A DNA stretch of 64,000 bases. It comes from Mangrovibacterium diazotrophicum (GTDB lineage: Bacteria; Bacteroidota; Bacteroidia; Bacteroidales; Prolixibacteraceae). A model generated the notes under the pieces. It was given only the letters and a program-made list of their open reading frames with translations, was not told the DNA's origin and did no database searches. Below, piece by piece: positions 33,566 to 42,124 of this stretch (position 1 is its first letter; each line of letters begins with the position of its first letter). The stretch lies in assembly GCF_003610535.1 (NCBI RefSeq), contig NZ_RAPN01000004.1, positions 248,001 to 312,000 on the forward strand. Reading direction: 5' to 3'. Made by a program: the position numbers and the translations under genes.

Positions 33566-33958
33566 TCATAAACGATAAACCTGGATATCGGAAAGTAGCT
33601 CGCTCACCAACTTGGGTGGTGGTGATTCGTCGTAGGAGATTTCTGTATTTTCTTCGGATAGATGGCTTTCATGGAGTAATTCCAGCGAAAGCGTGGCTAA
33701 TTCAATCGGGAAGAAAGTAACATGGTCCAACACCAGGGGAGAAGTGTAGTCTTCCTGCAACTGGTAGACGTGGTTTTCGTTATGGCAGCAACTGCCCATA
33801 TCGCAAGATGAATCATCGTCGGAGCAGCCGCTGGCGTTTCCAGTTACAACAGACACATCAACCAGAGTTTCGCCGCAGTAGTGCTTGGAAACCGTGAATC
33901 CCATTGTTAGAACTAACAACAGGAAAACAATGGTAATATGACTGATTTTTCGGATCAT
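33566..33958 (-). CDS. HYC_CC_PP family small exported metal-operon protein
   Basis: A 130-residue protein with an N-terminal hydrophobic segment (HITIVFLLLVLTMGFTVS) acting as signal or anchor. The naming motifs of this Bacteroidota family are all present: HYC at 26-28, a Cys/His cluster with Cys45, Cys52, CC at 57-58, His59 and His63, and a PPP near 112. The ligand set suggests direct soft-metal binding in the periplasm, which is inference; the family has no proven function. It is the first gene of the efflux operon, 128 bases before the pump gene, a position where the family is repeatedly found. Confidence 0.8.
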   Translation of the reverse strand: MIRKISHITIVFLLLVLTMGFTVSKHYCGETLVDVSVVTGNASGCSDDDSSCDMGSCCHNENHVYQLQEDYTSPLVLDHVTFFPIELATLSLELLHESHLSEENTEISYDESPPPKLVSELLSDIQVYRL

Positions 33959-34277
33959 GATACAGAAATCATCTGCAAGTATAAACGATATATCTTAGAA
34001 TGAGGTTCATTTTCTCCGAAAATTTGTACTGACTCTGAGAATTTTAAACTCATTAACAAACGTTGGCGGCTAAATAGGCCGCTGGCAAGCTGAGTATTTT
34101 CAGTATTGAAATTGTATTCTAAATTGAGGAAAACAGGAGTGCGGCTTCATGTTCTTAAATAGCAGATTTTACATTGATATATCGAAACAAAGAGTTGTCA
34201 ATATTAAAAGTATTTTCCACCTTTGTTATCCGCGAAATCGAAATTTTGATCAAACGAAATAACTTAAATTAGAACTT
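33959..34277. other. Divergent intergenic region between metal operon and galM
   Basis: No coding frame is seen. It must hold the promoter of the metal operon on the minus strand, but no clear metalloregulator site (CueR- or CsoR-type dyad) was recognised. Confidence 0.5.
34195..34225 (+). promoter_or_regulatory. Candidate promoter of galM
   Basis: TTG (34195-34197), 20 bases, then CACCTTTG (34218-34225), one base from the TAnnTTTG consensus at its first position. A start near 34231 would give a leader of about 47 nt. Confidence 0.4.
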
Positions 34278-35411
34278 ATGAGAAAGTTACCTCTTCTTTT
34301 TTTGGTGTTGGCTTTTGCCTGTCAACAACCAGCCAAGAAAGAGCAAATGCCCTACACAAAAGCCGATTTTGAAACGACTGTAGATGGCAAGCAAACATCC
34401 CTTTACATTTTGGAAAATGCCAACGGCATGAAGGTCGCCATCACCAATTACGGCGGTAAAATTGTTTCTATTTTTGCGCCCGACCGCGACGGAAATATGG
34501 CCGACGTGAATTTGGGATGGAAGTCGATTCAGGAATACCTGGACGTAAATAACGAGTATGGTGCTATTATTGGACCGTACGCGAACCGGATTGGCAACGC
34601 AACATTTACGATTGATACAACAACTTACCAACTGCCGGCCAACGATCATGGCAACTGCCTGCACAACGGACTGATTGGTTTTAAACACAGTATTTTTGAT
34701 GCTGAGGAAAAAGTAACTGACGATGGTCAGGCGGTGGTGATGACGATTCATAGCCCAGACGGACAATTTGGTTTCCCCGGAAACAAAGACGTAAAAGTGA
34801 CTTATACTTTGACTGCCGACAATGAGTTGAAGATTGACTACGAAGCAACTACGGATAAACCATGTCCTTTCAACCTGACGAATCACGCTTACTTCAACCT
34901 AAAAGGTGAAGGAAATGGCGATATTTTAAGTCATGTAATGTATTTGGACGCCGACTCGACAACTGTAATCGACGAGGAATTGATTCCAACGGGTGAGATT
35001 GCTTCCATTAAAGGAACTGATCTGGATTTTACGACTCCAACGCCAATTGGCGAACGTATCAATTCTGATTATGAACCGATCAAAATTGGTTTGGGATACG
35101 ACCACAACTACATTTTGAATAAAGATCAGAATGCGGGAGAGCTGACTTTGGCTGGTAGCCTTTACGAGCCGGAATCGGGACGTTACATGGAAATTTTCAC
35201 AACCGAACCGGCGATCCAGTTTTACTCTGGTAACTTCCAGGATGGATCGGTAACTGGTAAATATGGTAAGAAATTTGATTACAGAACCGGTTTGTGTCTG
35301 GAAACACAGCACTATCCGGATTCACCAAATCATGCGAATTTCCCAAATACGATTTTAATGCCGGGTGATACGCTGCATTCAACAACGATTTATAAGTTTT
35401 CGGCTAAATAA
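34278..35411 (+). CDS. galM: Aldose 1-epimerase, lipoprotein form
   Basis: A 377-residue mutarotase that interconverts alpha and beta anomers of aldoses. A lipobox (LVLAFAC, Cys15) indicates lipidation, so the enzyme is extracytoplasmic, as in many Bacteroidota. Galactose mutarotase motifs: TNYGGKIVSIFAPDR, GPYANRIGNATF, the catalytic base region NLTNHAYFNLKGEG with its His near residue 200, GYDHNYIL, and the glutamate/histidine region CLETQHYPDSPNH near the end. Length is normal. It is a single gene, convergent with rpiA across a strong terminator. It could serve the periplasmic sugar-oxidising enzymes encoded 10 kb downstream. Confidence 0.93.
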   Translation: MRKLPLLFLVLAFACQQPAKKEQMPYTKADFETTVDGKQTSLYILENANGMKVAITNYGGKIVSIFAPDRDGNMADVNLGWKSIQEYLDVNNEYGAIIGPYANRIGNATFTIDTTTYQLPANDHGNCLHNGLIGFKHSIFDAEEKVTDDGQAVVMTIHSPDGQFGFPGNKDVKVTYTLTADNELKIDYEATTDKPCPFNLTNHAYFNLKGEGNGDILSHVMYLDADSTTVIDEELIPTGEIASIKGTDLDFTTPTPIGERINSDYEPIKIGLGYDHNYILNKDQNAGELTLAGSLYEPESGRYMEIFTTEPAIQFYSGNFQDGSVTGKYGKKFDYRTGLCLETQHYPDSPNHANFPNTILMPGDTLHSTTIYKFSAK

Positions 35412-35437
35412 GCCCATTTTTATTTCAAGAAAAAAGT

Positions 35438-35465
35438 AAAGGCTGCCCATCGGGCAGCCTTTTTA
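35438..35465. terminator. Bidirectional terminator between galM and rpiA
   Basis: AAAGGCTGCCC (35438-35448) / GGGCAGCCTTT (35452-35462), perfect 11-base arms with a three-base loop, an A run on the left and a T run on the right. Confidence 0.92.
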
Positions 35466-35488
35466 AATATCATAAAATCCGGATCGTT

Positions 35489-36154
35489 CTATTCAAAGAC
35501 CTGAACAGATCCATCTTCTGTGTTGCAAATAATACGGGTTGCAATATTGGCAAACAAGCCATTTTCAACCACTCCGGGGATCTGATTGATTTCGATCGTC
35601 AACGCTGCGGGATCTTCAATTTTTTCGAATTTACAATCAACGATGTAATTCTGGTTGTCGGTCACAAAAGGCTGATCGCCCTGCATGCGCAATTTGGGAG
35701 TACATCCTAATTTTTCGAGTTGGTAAGCAGTAACCTGGTATGCAAATGGCGTTACTTCAACCGGAAGCGGGAAGCTGCCCAAAACATCTGAACTTTTACT
35801 GGCATCGGCAATACAAATGAAAACTTTGCTAATGCTGGCAACAATTTTCTCGCGCAGCAAAGCACCACCGCCACCTTTAATAAGCTGCTTGTTGGGATCG
35901 AATTCGTCGGCTCCGTCAATGGTTAGGTCAATGGAGCGAACATCGGCAATATTCAGCAATGGAATGCCCAATTCTGTGGCCAGTTTTTCGGTTGCTTTCG
36001 AAGTTGGCACACCTTTGATTTTTAACCCGTCTTTGACCAGTTGTCCTATTTTTTGAATGGCATAAAAAGCTGTAGAACCGGTTCCCAGCCCCACAATCAT
36101 ACCATCCTGAATGTATTCGGTTGCTTTTTCTCCAACCAGCTGTTTTGCATTCAT
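35489..36154 (-). CDS. rpiA: Ribose-5-phosphate isomerase A
   Basis: A 221-residue cytoplasmic enzyme of the pentose phosphate pathway converting ribose 5-phosphate to ribulose 5-phosphate. Motifs: VGLGTGSTAFYAI near residue 21, LTIDGADEFDPN near 80 with the catalytic acidic residues, and IKGGGGALLREKIVA near 94 with the catalytic glutamate. Length matches the family. It follows the DUF1080 gene by 27 bases on the same strand, so the two are probably co-transcribed, although no functional link is known. Confidence 0.95.
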   Translation of the reverse strand: MNAKQLVGEKATEYIQDGMIVGLGTGSTAFYAIQKIGQLVKDGLKIKGVPTSKATEKLATELGIPLLNIADVRSIDLTIDGADEFDPNKQLIKGGGGALLREKIVASISKVFICIADASKSSDVLGSFPLPVEVTPFAYQVTAYQLEKLGCTPKLRMQGDQPFVTDNQNYIVDCKFEKIEDPAALTIEINQIPGVVENGLFANIATRIICNTEDGSVQVFE

Positions 36155-36181
36155 GTTTAAATCAGGTCTATTTATTTCAGT

Positions 36182-36850
36182 TTATAATTTTGTTATCTCA
36201 ATGCTTCTAAAATCGATAGGGTAGCCTTCATACTGCAGCAGAATCCTCCCTTTCGTTACCGACGGATAGCTGCCGTCGTTGACCAGTTTCCCGTTCAGGT
36301 ACTGTTTGATCAAGCCATTTTCTACCAGGATTTCGATCGTGTTCCAATCGCCGGCTGTATTTTCCGCGTCCTCATTTTTACCGATGGCAACACTGCGTCC
36401 CGGTTCGTTGCGGGCTCCGTCTTTTTCCAGTGATACGTTTTGCAGCAAAATGAAATCACCGGTTGCACCTTCTTTTATCTGGAACTGAATTCCCTGTGGC
36501 CAAAGCGTGTCTTTTGCCGACTTCGGCACCAGGTACATCAAACCGCTGTTTTTCTTTTGGCTTTTTCGTTCAACATTTTCATCGGTATTCCAACGAAATT
36601 CAGCTTTCAATTGAAAGTTGCTGAACGACTTTTCGGTCATCAGGTAGCCCGCTTTTTTACCATAAAGATGAATTGTGTTGTCGGATACAACAAAGAGTTC
36701 TTCTCCGTTTTTTAACTTTCCATCTTCAGACGAGAATGCGTACCAGCCTTTCAGATTGTCGCCATTGAACAATGAAACAGATTTTTGCGCGAAAATAGTA
36801 GTGCTCGAGAGTAGAAGAATGATTATCGTAGTGAATCTGAAATTTTGCAT
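36182..36850 (-). CDS. DUF1080 (3-keto-disaccharide hydrolase-like) exported protein
   Basis: A 222-residue protein with a signal peptide (NFRFTTIIILLLSSTTIFA) and one DUF1080 jelly-roll domain. Landmarks are SLFNGDNLKGWYAFS, FSNFQLKAEFRWN, NSGLMYLVP and DWNTIEILVENGLIKQYLNGKLV. Some members hydrolyse 3-keto-glycosides and others bind glycans; most Bacteroidota copies are uncharacterised. It is periplasmic or surface-exposed. It stands upstream of rpiA in the same direction. No sugar 3-dehydrogenase is adjacent, so the keto-sugar role is by family only. Confidence 0.85.
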   Translation of the reverse strand: MQNFRFTTIIILLLSSTTIFAQKSVSLFNGDNLKGWYAFSSEDGKLKNGEELFVVSDNTIHLYGKKAGYLMTEKSFSNFQLKAEFRWNTDENVERKSQKKNSGLMYLVPKSAKDTLWPQGIQFQIKEGATGDFILLQNVSLEKDGARNEPGRSVAIGKNEDAENTAGDWNTIEILVENGLIKQYLNGKLVNDGSYPSVTKGRILLQYEGYPIDFRSIEITKL

Positions 36851-36876
36851 AGTTAGCGGAATTAGTTTCCGGTTGG

Positions 36877-36884
36877 CAAAATTA
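36877..36884 (-). promoter_or_regulatory. Possible -7 promoter element of the DUF1080-rpiA pair
   Basis: On the minus strand TAATTTTG fits TAnnTTTG 26 bases before the DUF1080 ATG. A matching -33 TTTG was not found. Confidence 0.4.
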
Positions 36885-36971
36885 GATAAATCATCCAGTA
36901 AATCAGTATAATGTTAGGTGGAAAGCACAGAAAATTGCACAAAGTTTTGGGTGCAGCGTCGATCCAAATAA

Positions 36972-37009
36972 AAAGCAAGCCCGCTGTCATTCAACAGCGG
37001 GCTTGCTTT
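36972..37009 (-). terminator. Terminator of the hemA-hemH unit
   Basis: AAAGCAAGCCCGCTGT (36972-36987) / ACAGCGGGCTTGCTTT (36994-37009), 16-base perfect arms, with A-rich DNA on the left that gives a U run on the minus strand. Confidence 0.92.
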
Positions 37010-37036
37010 CCTTGAGGTCTATAAAGTAATCCTAAA

Positions 37037-38137
37037 TTAATTGGCACTTGTAATTGGGTCGAAGTCGGCAATGTTGTGCACAATTCCTTTATTTGTCGGT
37101 CCTTCGCTACATGTAATTTTCTTCTCCAAAATGTCGTAAACAGTTTGCACCCAGGCATCGTCGGCATTCAGACTTTCGGTGAAATGAAATTCGCTGCCAC
37201 CTTTGTCCTTGAACAAATCGCGGTACTGTTCGCCAATTTCCAGTGTTGTTTCCAGACAATCGGCCACAAACGAAGGTGAGACGACCAGCAGTTTCTTCGT
37301 TCCGGTTTGTGCCAGTTTCTCAATGGTCGCATCGGTATAAGGCTGAATCCATGGATCTTTACCCAAGCGACTCTGGAATGCTGTGGTGTAAGTTTCCTGC
37401 GGCAAGCGAAGCTTTTCAGCAATCAGTCGTGTCGTTTCGAAACATGCCGAACGGTAGCAGTAGCGTTTTCGGTTACCTTGCTTGCAAGTCGTTCCCTGGC
37501 AGCGCGCACAAAGTTCCAGACCGTTTTCATTCATGTTATCCAAATGGCGTTCAGGGATGCCATGATAACTAAACAGAATGTGGTCGGGTGTATGTTTTTT
37601 AATATCGGCTTTTACCTTGTCGGCAAAATTGCCTATGTAGCGCTGGTCGTCGTGGTAACTGTTAATGAATTGAATATTGGGAATGACATTCCATTTCGAC
37701 ACAATTTCCATCACTTTTTCGGCTACCGATCCGGTTGTTGCCGAAGCGTATTGCGGAAACAGCGGGAATATGATGATTTCTTCCACATTCGCTTTCCGTA
37801 ATTTTTCCAGTCCGGATTGAATGGAGGGATTTTGATAGCGCATGGCCAATTCAACCACAACTGAGTTGTTAAACTTACGGTTGAGTTTTTCAACCAGTTG
37901 CACACCGTAAACCATCAATGGTGAACCATCCTTCAACCAAAGCTTTTGATATTCGTGAGCGACTTTGGGAGCCCGGAATGGCACGATAATCAAGTTTACC
38001 AGCATCCACCTTTTCCAGTGATCGATGTCGATGACACGGCCATCCATCAAAAATTCGCGCAAGTATATTCCTACATCTTTTTTATTGTAGCTATTGGGAG
38101 TTCCCAAGTTAACAACTAACACCCCTGTCTTTTTCAT
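37037..38137 (-). CDS. hemH: Ferrochelatase with cysteine-rich insert
   Basis: A 366-residue enzyme inserting Fe2+ into protoporphyrin IX. The ATG at 38137 is chosen because KTGVLVVNLGTPNSY is the family start; the frame runs seven codons further. Motifs: YLREFLMDGRVID, FPLFPQYASATTGSV, the active-site region LFSYHGIPERHL with its His near residue 195, and SPSFVADCLETTLEIG. Between them lies a Cys-rich stretch, CARCQGTTCKQGNR then CYRSACFE (about 209-231). Several bacterial ferrochelatases carry a [2Fe-2S] cluster with internal cysteines, so a cluster is plausible here. The start overlaps the end of hemA by 29 bases, which implies coupling. Confidence 0.93.
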   Translation of the reverse strand: MKKTGVLVVNLGTPNSYNKKDVGIYLREFLMDGRVIDIDHWKRWMLVNLIIVPFRAPKVAHEYQKLWLKDGSPLMVYGVQLVEKLNRKFNNSVVVELAMRYQNPSIQSGLEKLRKANVEEIIIFPLFPQYASATTGSVAEKVMEIVSKWNVIPNIQFINSYHDDQRYIGNFADKVKADIKKHTPDHILFSYHGIPERHLDNMNENGLELCARCQGTTCKQGNRKRYCYRSACFETTRLIAEKLRLPQETYTTAFQSRLGKDPWIQPYTDATIEKLAQTGTKKLLVVSPSFVADCLETTLEIGEQYRDLFKDKGGSEFHFTESLNADDAWVQTVYDILEKKITCSEGPTNKGIVHNIADFDPITSAN

Positions 38138-39395
38138 ATTGGTCTTTTTGAGTCGCAAATACCTGAATGATACAATCTAAGTTTTGTGCAGTCAGTTTAT
38201 CAGACTGAGCCGAAAACATCGCAACTGCAGGATCTTTAACAAGTTTGTCGCTGATTCGGTTTATTAGTTTTTTAAGTTCCTCAGCACCTAATTGCTGTCC
38301 AAAATCGGCGTTGTTCAAACATTCAACGAGTATCTGTTGTGTATTTTGCTTATATGCTTTTAGAAAATTACGTACTTTTCTGTTTTTCAGCCAATCGGAG
38401 AACTCATTTTGCTCTTCAGCAATAATTTCTTCAACCAGTTGCAGCGCTTCCTGCCGTGCAAATTCATTCTTATCGATTAAACTGCTGATCTGATCTAGTG
38501 TGAACAGGCTGATATTTTCCTCGTTTGCCAAAGCCGGAGCGATGTTTGCCGGCATGGCCAAATCGATCAACACTTTCTGTGTCCCGGATTGGCTAAGCTT
38601 TGTTATCAGCTTTTTTCGGTTACTGACTGCTGAAATCACCGCATCAAAATTGTCGAATTGATTGGCTTCAACTTCATTCCACGGAAACACGTTCAACTCG
38701 TTTTTCCGGGCCAATGATACCGCTTTTTCTTCGGTTCTGTTTGAAATGAATACCTGTTGAAAAGCAAATTTCGGAAGGTACTTTAGCAGTTGATTGCTAA
38801 TTTCCCCGGCCCCGATAATCAGCAGCTTCTTTGTCGTAAGCTCGCGTCTTCCAAATTCATCAGAAATCAGTTTTAAAGCTTTGTAAGCAGTCGACTGTGT
38901 TCCCTGGTGAAAATCGGTTTCGTTGACAACGCGCTTGTGTGTTTTGAATACGGCCTGCATCGCTCTTTCCAATAAGGAGCCTCGCATATTCAGCTCGTTA
39001 CTGTGCATCCAGGCCTCTTTTATTTGCCCAATAATTTGCGCATCACCGGTAACCGACGAGTCGAGCCCGTTAGCAACTCGAAGCAGATGTCGCAGGCTCT
39101 CGTTTGTGGAGTTGCTGTAGCGAAAAAAAGTAGCTGCCTGCTCCTGCGAAACAACGGATGAGTTATTCTGAATGAAAAAATCGCGCACTTCAATGGCCGA
39201 CGTTTCTTCCGATTCCCAATAGATTTCGGTCCGGTTACAGGTCGCCAGAATCATGAGGCTGGTAATGTCCCGGAAGTTTTTCCGCAGCAGTCCAAACCAT
39301 TGAAATTGTTGGATTTTGGTGAGGTGAAAACTTTCGCGTTGGGATAGCTTGGCAGTGTGATGTGAAATGCTGATATACTTGAGGGATCTTTCCAT
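38109..39395 (-). CDS. hemA: Glutamyl-tRNA reductase
   Basis: A 428-residue NADPH-dependent enzyme that reduces glutamyl-tRNA to glutamate semialdehyde, the first committed step of C5 tetrapyrrole synthesis. Motifs: ISHHTAKLSQRE at the N-terminus, the catalytic cysteine in ILATCNRTEIYWE near residue 52, GLDSSVTGDAQIIGQIKEAW, the Rossmann segment KLLIIGAGEISNQLL near residue 195, and a C-terminal dimerisation helix. It overlaps hemH, so the first and last steps of haem synthesis are linked here while the middle genes lie elsewhere. The katA terminator separates it from the catalase gene upstream. Confidence 0.94.
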   Translation of the reverse strand: MERSLKYISISHHTAKLSQRESFHLTKIQQFQWFGLLRKNFRDITSLMILATCNRTEIYWESEETSAIEVRDFFIQNNSSVVSQEQAATFFRYSNSTNESLRHLLRVANGLDSSVTGDAQIIGQIKEAWMHSNELNMRGSLLERAMQAVFKTHKRVVNETDFHQGTQSTAYKALKLISDEFGRRELTTKKLLIIGAGEISNQLLKYLPKFAFQQVFISNRTEEKAVSLARKNELNVFPWNEVEANQFDNFDAVISAVSNRKKLITKLSQSGTQKVLIDLAMPANIAPALANEENISLFTLDQISSLIDKNEFARQEALQLVEEIIAEEQNEFSDWLKNRKVRNFLKAYKQNTQQILVECLNNADFGQQLGAEELKKLINRISDKLVKDPAVAMFSAQSDKLTAQNLDCIIQVFATQKDQYEKDRGVSC

Positions 39396-39414
39396 ATTCC
39401 GGGGCTATTTATTA

Positions 39415-39442
39415 AAAGCCCGGTGTGCTGTAACCGGGCTTT
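39415..39442 (-). terminator. Terminator of katA
   Basis: AAAGCCCGGT (39415-39424) / ACCGGGCTTT (39433-39442), perfect 10-base arms with an A-rich left flank, between katA and hemA on the minus strand. Confidence 0.85.
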
Positions 39443-39459
39443 GATGAAATTTACGGGAT

Positions 39460-40905
39460 TTATTTTGAAATACCTAATGCTTTTCGCACTCCCGCACCGT
39501 AAGCAGGGTCTGCGGCATCAAAATGTTTCAGTTGTTTTTCGATGATTTCTGAAGGAACACCTTGCATGGCACCGGCAATATTTTTGAACAAACGTTCGCG
39601 TTGTTCGTCGTCAAACATGCGGAACAGGTCGCCCGGCTGTTTGAAATCGTCATAACTGGTATCGTAACCGTAACGATCGGCATCACCGCTGATTTTCATT
39701 GCTGGCTCGGCAACGCTCGGGTCTTCCACCGGCCCGCCGAATGAGTTCGGCTCGTAGTAAGCATCCGGATTCGAGTTTCCATTGTCGAAGAAGCGCATAG
39801 CTCCGTCTTTATGGTAATGGTGGAACGGGCATTTGGGTTGGTTCGGCGGCAACATTTCATAGTGCGTGCCCAAACGATAGCGGTGTGCATCGGCGTATGA
39901 GAAAATACGACCCTGCAACATTTTGTCGGGCGAGAAGCCAATTCCGGGCACTACATTTGACGGCGAGAAAGCAGCATTTTCAATCATTTGGAAATAGTTC
40001 TCCGGGTTTTTATTCAGTTCCATTACACCGACTTCTACCAGCGGGTAATCGGCATGCGGCCACACTTTGGTAAGGTCGAACGGATTGTAGGGCGTTTTTT
40101 CGGCATCTGCTTCTGGCATCACTTGCACAAATACATTCCATTTCGGGAACTCGCCGCGTTCGATAGTTCCGAAAAGTGCTTCCTGGTACGATTCGCGATT
40201 TTGCCCGATCACCTGCTCGGCTTCTTCATTGGTAAAGTGACGGTGTCCTTGTTGTGTCTTGAAATGGAACTTCACCCAGAAACGTTCGCCGTCCTTATTC
40301 CAGAAACTGTAGGTGTGCGATCCGTAGCCGTTCATGTACATCGGTGCTGTGGGGATACCGCGATCCGACATCAAAATGGTTACCTGGTGTAAACTTTCGG
40401 GTACTTGCGACCAAAAATCCCACATGGCAGTGGCTGAACGCATGTTGGTTTTCGGGTGACGTTTCTGTGTATGAATAAAATCCGGGAATTTGTAAGGATC
40501 GCGGATAAAGAAAACGGGTGTGTTGTTACCCACCAAATCCCAGTTGCCTTCTTCAGTATAGAATTTCAGTGCGAATCCACGAACATCGCGTTCGGCATCG
40601 GCGGCACCCTGCTCGCCGGCAACAGTCGAAAAACGAGCCAGCATCTCGGTTTTTTTACCTACCTCGCTGAAAACTTTGGCACAGCTGTATTGACTGATGT
40701 CGTTTGTAACAGTGAAAGTACCGAAAGCTCCCCAGCCTTTGGCGTGCACTACACGTTCGGGAATGCGCTCGCGATTTTGGTGAGCCAGTTTTTCAATCAA
40801 TTGGTAATCCTGCATCAAAACCGGGCCTCTTTGTCCGGCCGTTAACGAATTCTGGTTGCTCGAAACCGGAGCTCCGGCTGTTGTTGTCAATCTTTTGTTG
40901 CTCAT
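39460..40905 (-). CDS. katA: Haem catalase, small-subunit monofunctional type
   Basis: A 481-residue clade 3 type catalase that splits hydrogen peroxide into water and oxygen. The distal histidine is in [14 protein letters not shown] (His54), the distal asparagine region is [20 protein letters not shown], and the proximal haem ligand Tyr is in [14 protein letters not shown] near residue 337. The NADPH-binding contacts typical of small-subunit catalases are in the expected region. No signal peptide, so cytoplasmic. It is divergent from oxyR across a 125-base AT-rich region, the classical arrangement of an OxyR-controlled catalase, and lies next to the haem genes that supply its cofactor. Confidence 0.96.
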   Translation of the reverse strand: MSNKRLTTTAGAPVSSNQNSLTAGQRGPVLMQDYQLIEKLAHQNRERIPERVVHAKGWGAFGTFTVTNDISQYSCAKVFSEVGKKTEMLARFSTVAGEQGAADAERDVRGFALKFYTEEGNWDLVGNNTPVFFIRDPYKFPDFIHTQKRHPKTNMRSATAMWDFWSQVPESLHQVTILMSDRGIPTAPMYMNGYGSHTYSFWNKDGERFWVKFHFKTQQGHRHFTNEEAEQVIGQNRESYQEALFGTIERGEFPKWNVFVQVMPEADAEKTPYNPFDLTKVWPHADYPLVEVGVMELNKNPENYFQMIENAAFSPSNVVPGIGFSPDKMLQGRIFSYADAHRYRLGTHYEMLPPNQPKCPFHHYHKDGAMRFFDNGNSNPDAYYEPNSFGGPVEDPSVAEPAMKISGDADRYGYDTSYDDFKQPGDLFRMFDDEQRERLFKNIAGAMQGVPSEIIEKQLKHFDAADPAYGAGVRKALGISK

Positions 40906-41030
40906 AATTTCAAATCTTAAATGTTATTATTTGTATTGTTTGTTTCTTTTTCGCTTTGTCGTAGAACAAAATTCCCGGAATTCAATATATTTATCAAATA
41001 AATAATAGAAATAGAATATTTATAAAATAA
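40906..41030. promoter_or_regulatory. katA-oxyR divergent control region
   Basis: A 125-base AT-rich region between divergent katA and oxyR. The dyad TTTAT-CAA-ATAAA (40990-41002) is followed by the near-palindrome TATTTATAAAATA just before the oxyR ATG. These are plausible LysR-type half sites, given known OxyR autoregulation, but the match to any consensus is only structural. Confidence 0.5.
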
Positions 41031-41963
41031 ATGACAATTCAGCAACTTGCTTATATTGTGGCGCTTGATGATCATCGGCACTTTGTGAAGGCAGCCGAAA
41101 GTTGTTTGGTTGCCCAGCCAACCTTGACGCTGCAGGTTAAAAAACTGGAAGAGGAGGTTGGTTTGACCTTGTTTGATCGCACCAAACACCCGCTGCAGCC
41201 AACGCCAATGGGGGAGAAGTTCATTCAAAAAGCCCGGTCGATTTTAAGGGAGGTGAATGAGCTGAAGGAAATTGTTAATACTGACAAAGATGAATTGGAA
41301 GGAAGTTTTGTGTTGGGTATCATCCCGACGCTTGCTCCTTATTTGCTGCCGAGGTTTGTTCGGCGATTCTGCGATGAACATCCCAAAATAAAATTGGAGA
41401 TCAAGGAAATGCAGAGCGTGCATATTATCACCAGTTTGAAAAGTAATTTAATTCAGATGGGAATTATGGCTACGCCTGTTGACGACAACGCGATCAAAGA
41501 AATTCCGCTGTTCAACGAACCCTTTTTAGTGTATGCAAACCCGGGACATCCTTTGTTGGAAAAGGAATACGTGGATCAGAAGGACATTGTAGGAGACGGT
41601 TTGTGGCTGCTCAACGAAGGACATTGCTTTCGGAACCAGGTGATGAATATCTGCAGTATGCAAACAAAAGCGGCGGCGCATCCGGGGCTGTCGTTCGAAA
41701 GCGGATCGATCGAGACTATTAAAAATATGGTGCGTAGCGATATGGGCTATTCGTTAATCCCGGAGTTGTCGGTGAACGAGCAAATCGATCGGGATCTCGT
41801 TCGTCGGTTTAAAGCGCCGGAGCTCACCCGCGAAATAAGCTTGGTGGCTCATCACAGTTTTACACGCTCCGTATTGCTCGATCATTTGCGAAAATCGATC
41901 GTTGCCGGAATCCCTTCAACATTCAAACGAAACACCAACGTTGCGCGGGTAAAATGGACCTGA
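41031..41963 (+). CDS. oxyR: OxyR, LysR-type peroxide-sensing regulator
   Basis: A 310-residue LysR-type regulator. The winged helix-turn-helix is at residues 1-60 (LAYIVALDDHRHFVKAAESCLVAQP), followed by the linker helix and a periplasmic-binding-like sensor domain. The redox cysteines fall at Cys199 and Cys208 in GHCFRNQVMNIC, the same numbers as in E. coli OxyR, and the downstream segment SIETIKNMVRSDMGYSLIPEL matches too. Peroxide forms a disulfide between them and switches the protein to an activator. Divergence from katA fits direct control of the catalase gene. Confidence 0.95.
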   Translation: MTIQQLAYIVALDDHRHFVKAAESCLVAQPTLTLQVKKLEEEVGLTLFDRTKHPLQPTPMGEKFIQKARSILREVNELKEIVNTDKDELEGSFVLGIIPTLAPYLLPRFVRRFCDEHPKIKLEIKEMQSVHIITSLKSNLIQMGIMATPVDDNAIKEIPLFNEPFLVYANPGHPLLEKEYVDQKDIVGDGLWLLNEGHCFRNQVMNICSMQTKAAAHPGLSFESGSIETIKNMVRSDMGYSLIPELSVNEQIDRDLVRRFKAPELTREISLVAHHSFTRSVLLDHLRKSIVAGIPSTFKRNTNVARVKWT

Positions 41964-42124
41964 TTTGGGATTGGTAATTTTGTTTTTTAAGCTGTACATT
42001 TAGCGATTTAGGTTCGTTTTCCAGCTAAAAAATTAGTAGTTTGGTCTGCATCAAACGGAGAGGAGACAACTAAATAACCAGTCTGAAATTCCGATTAACA
42101 ATAAATTAAAACTCAAGCAATAAT

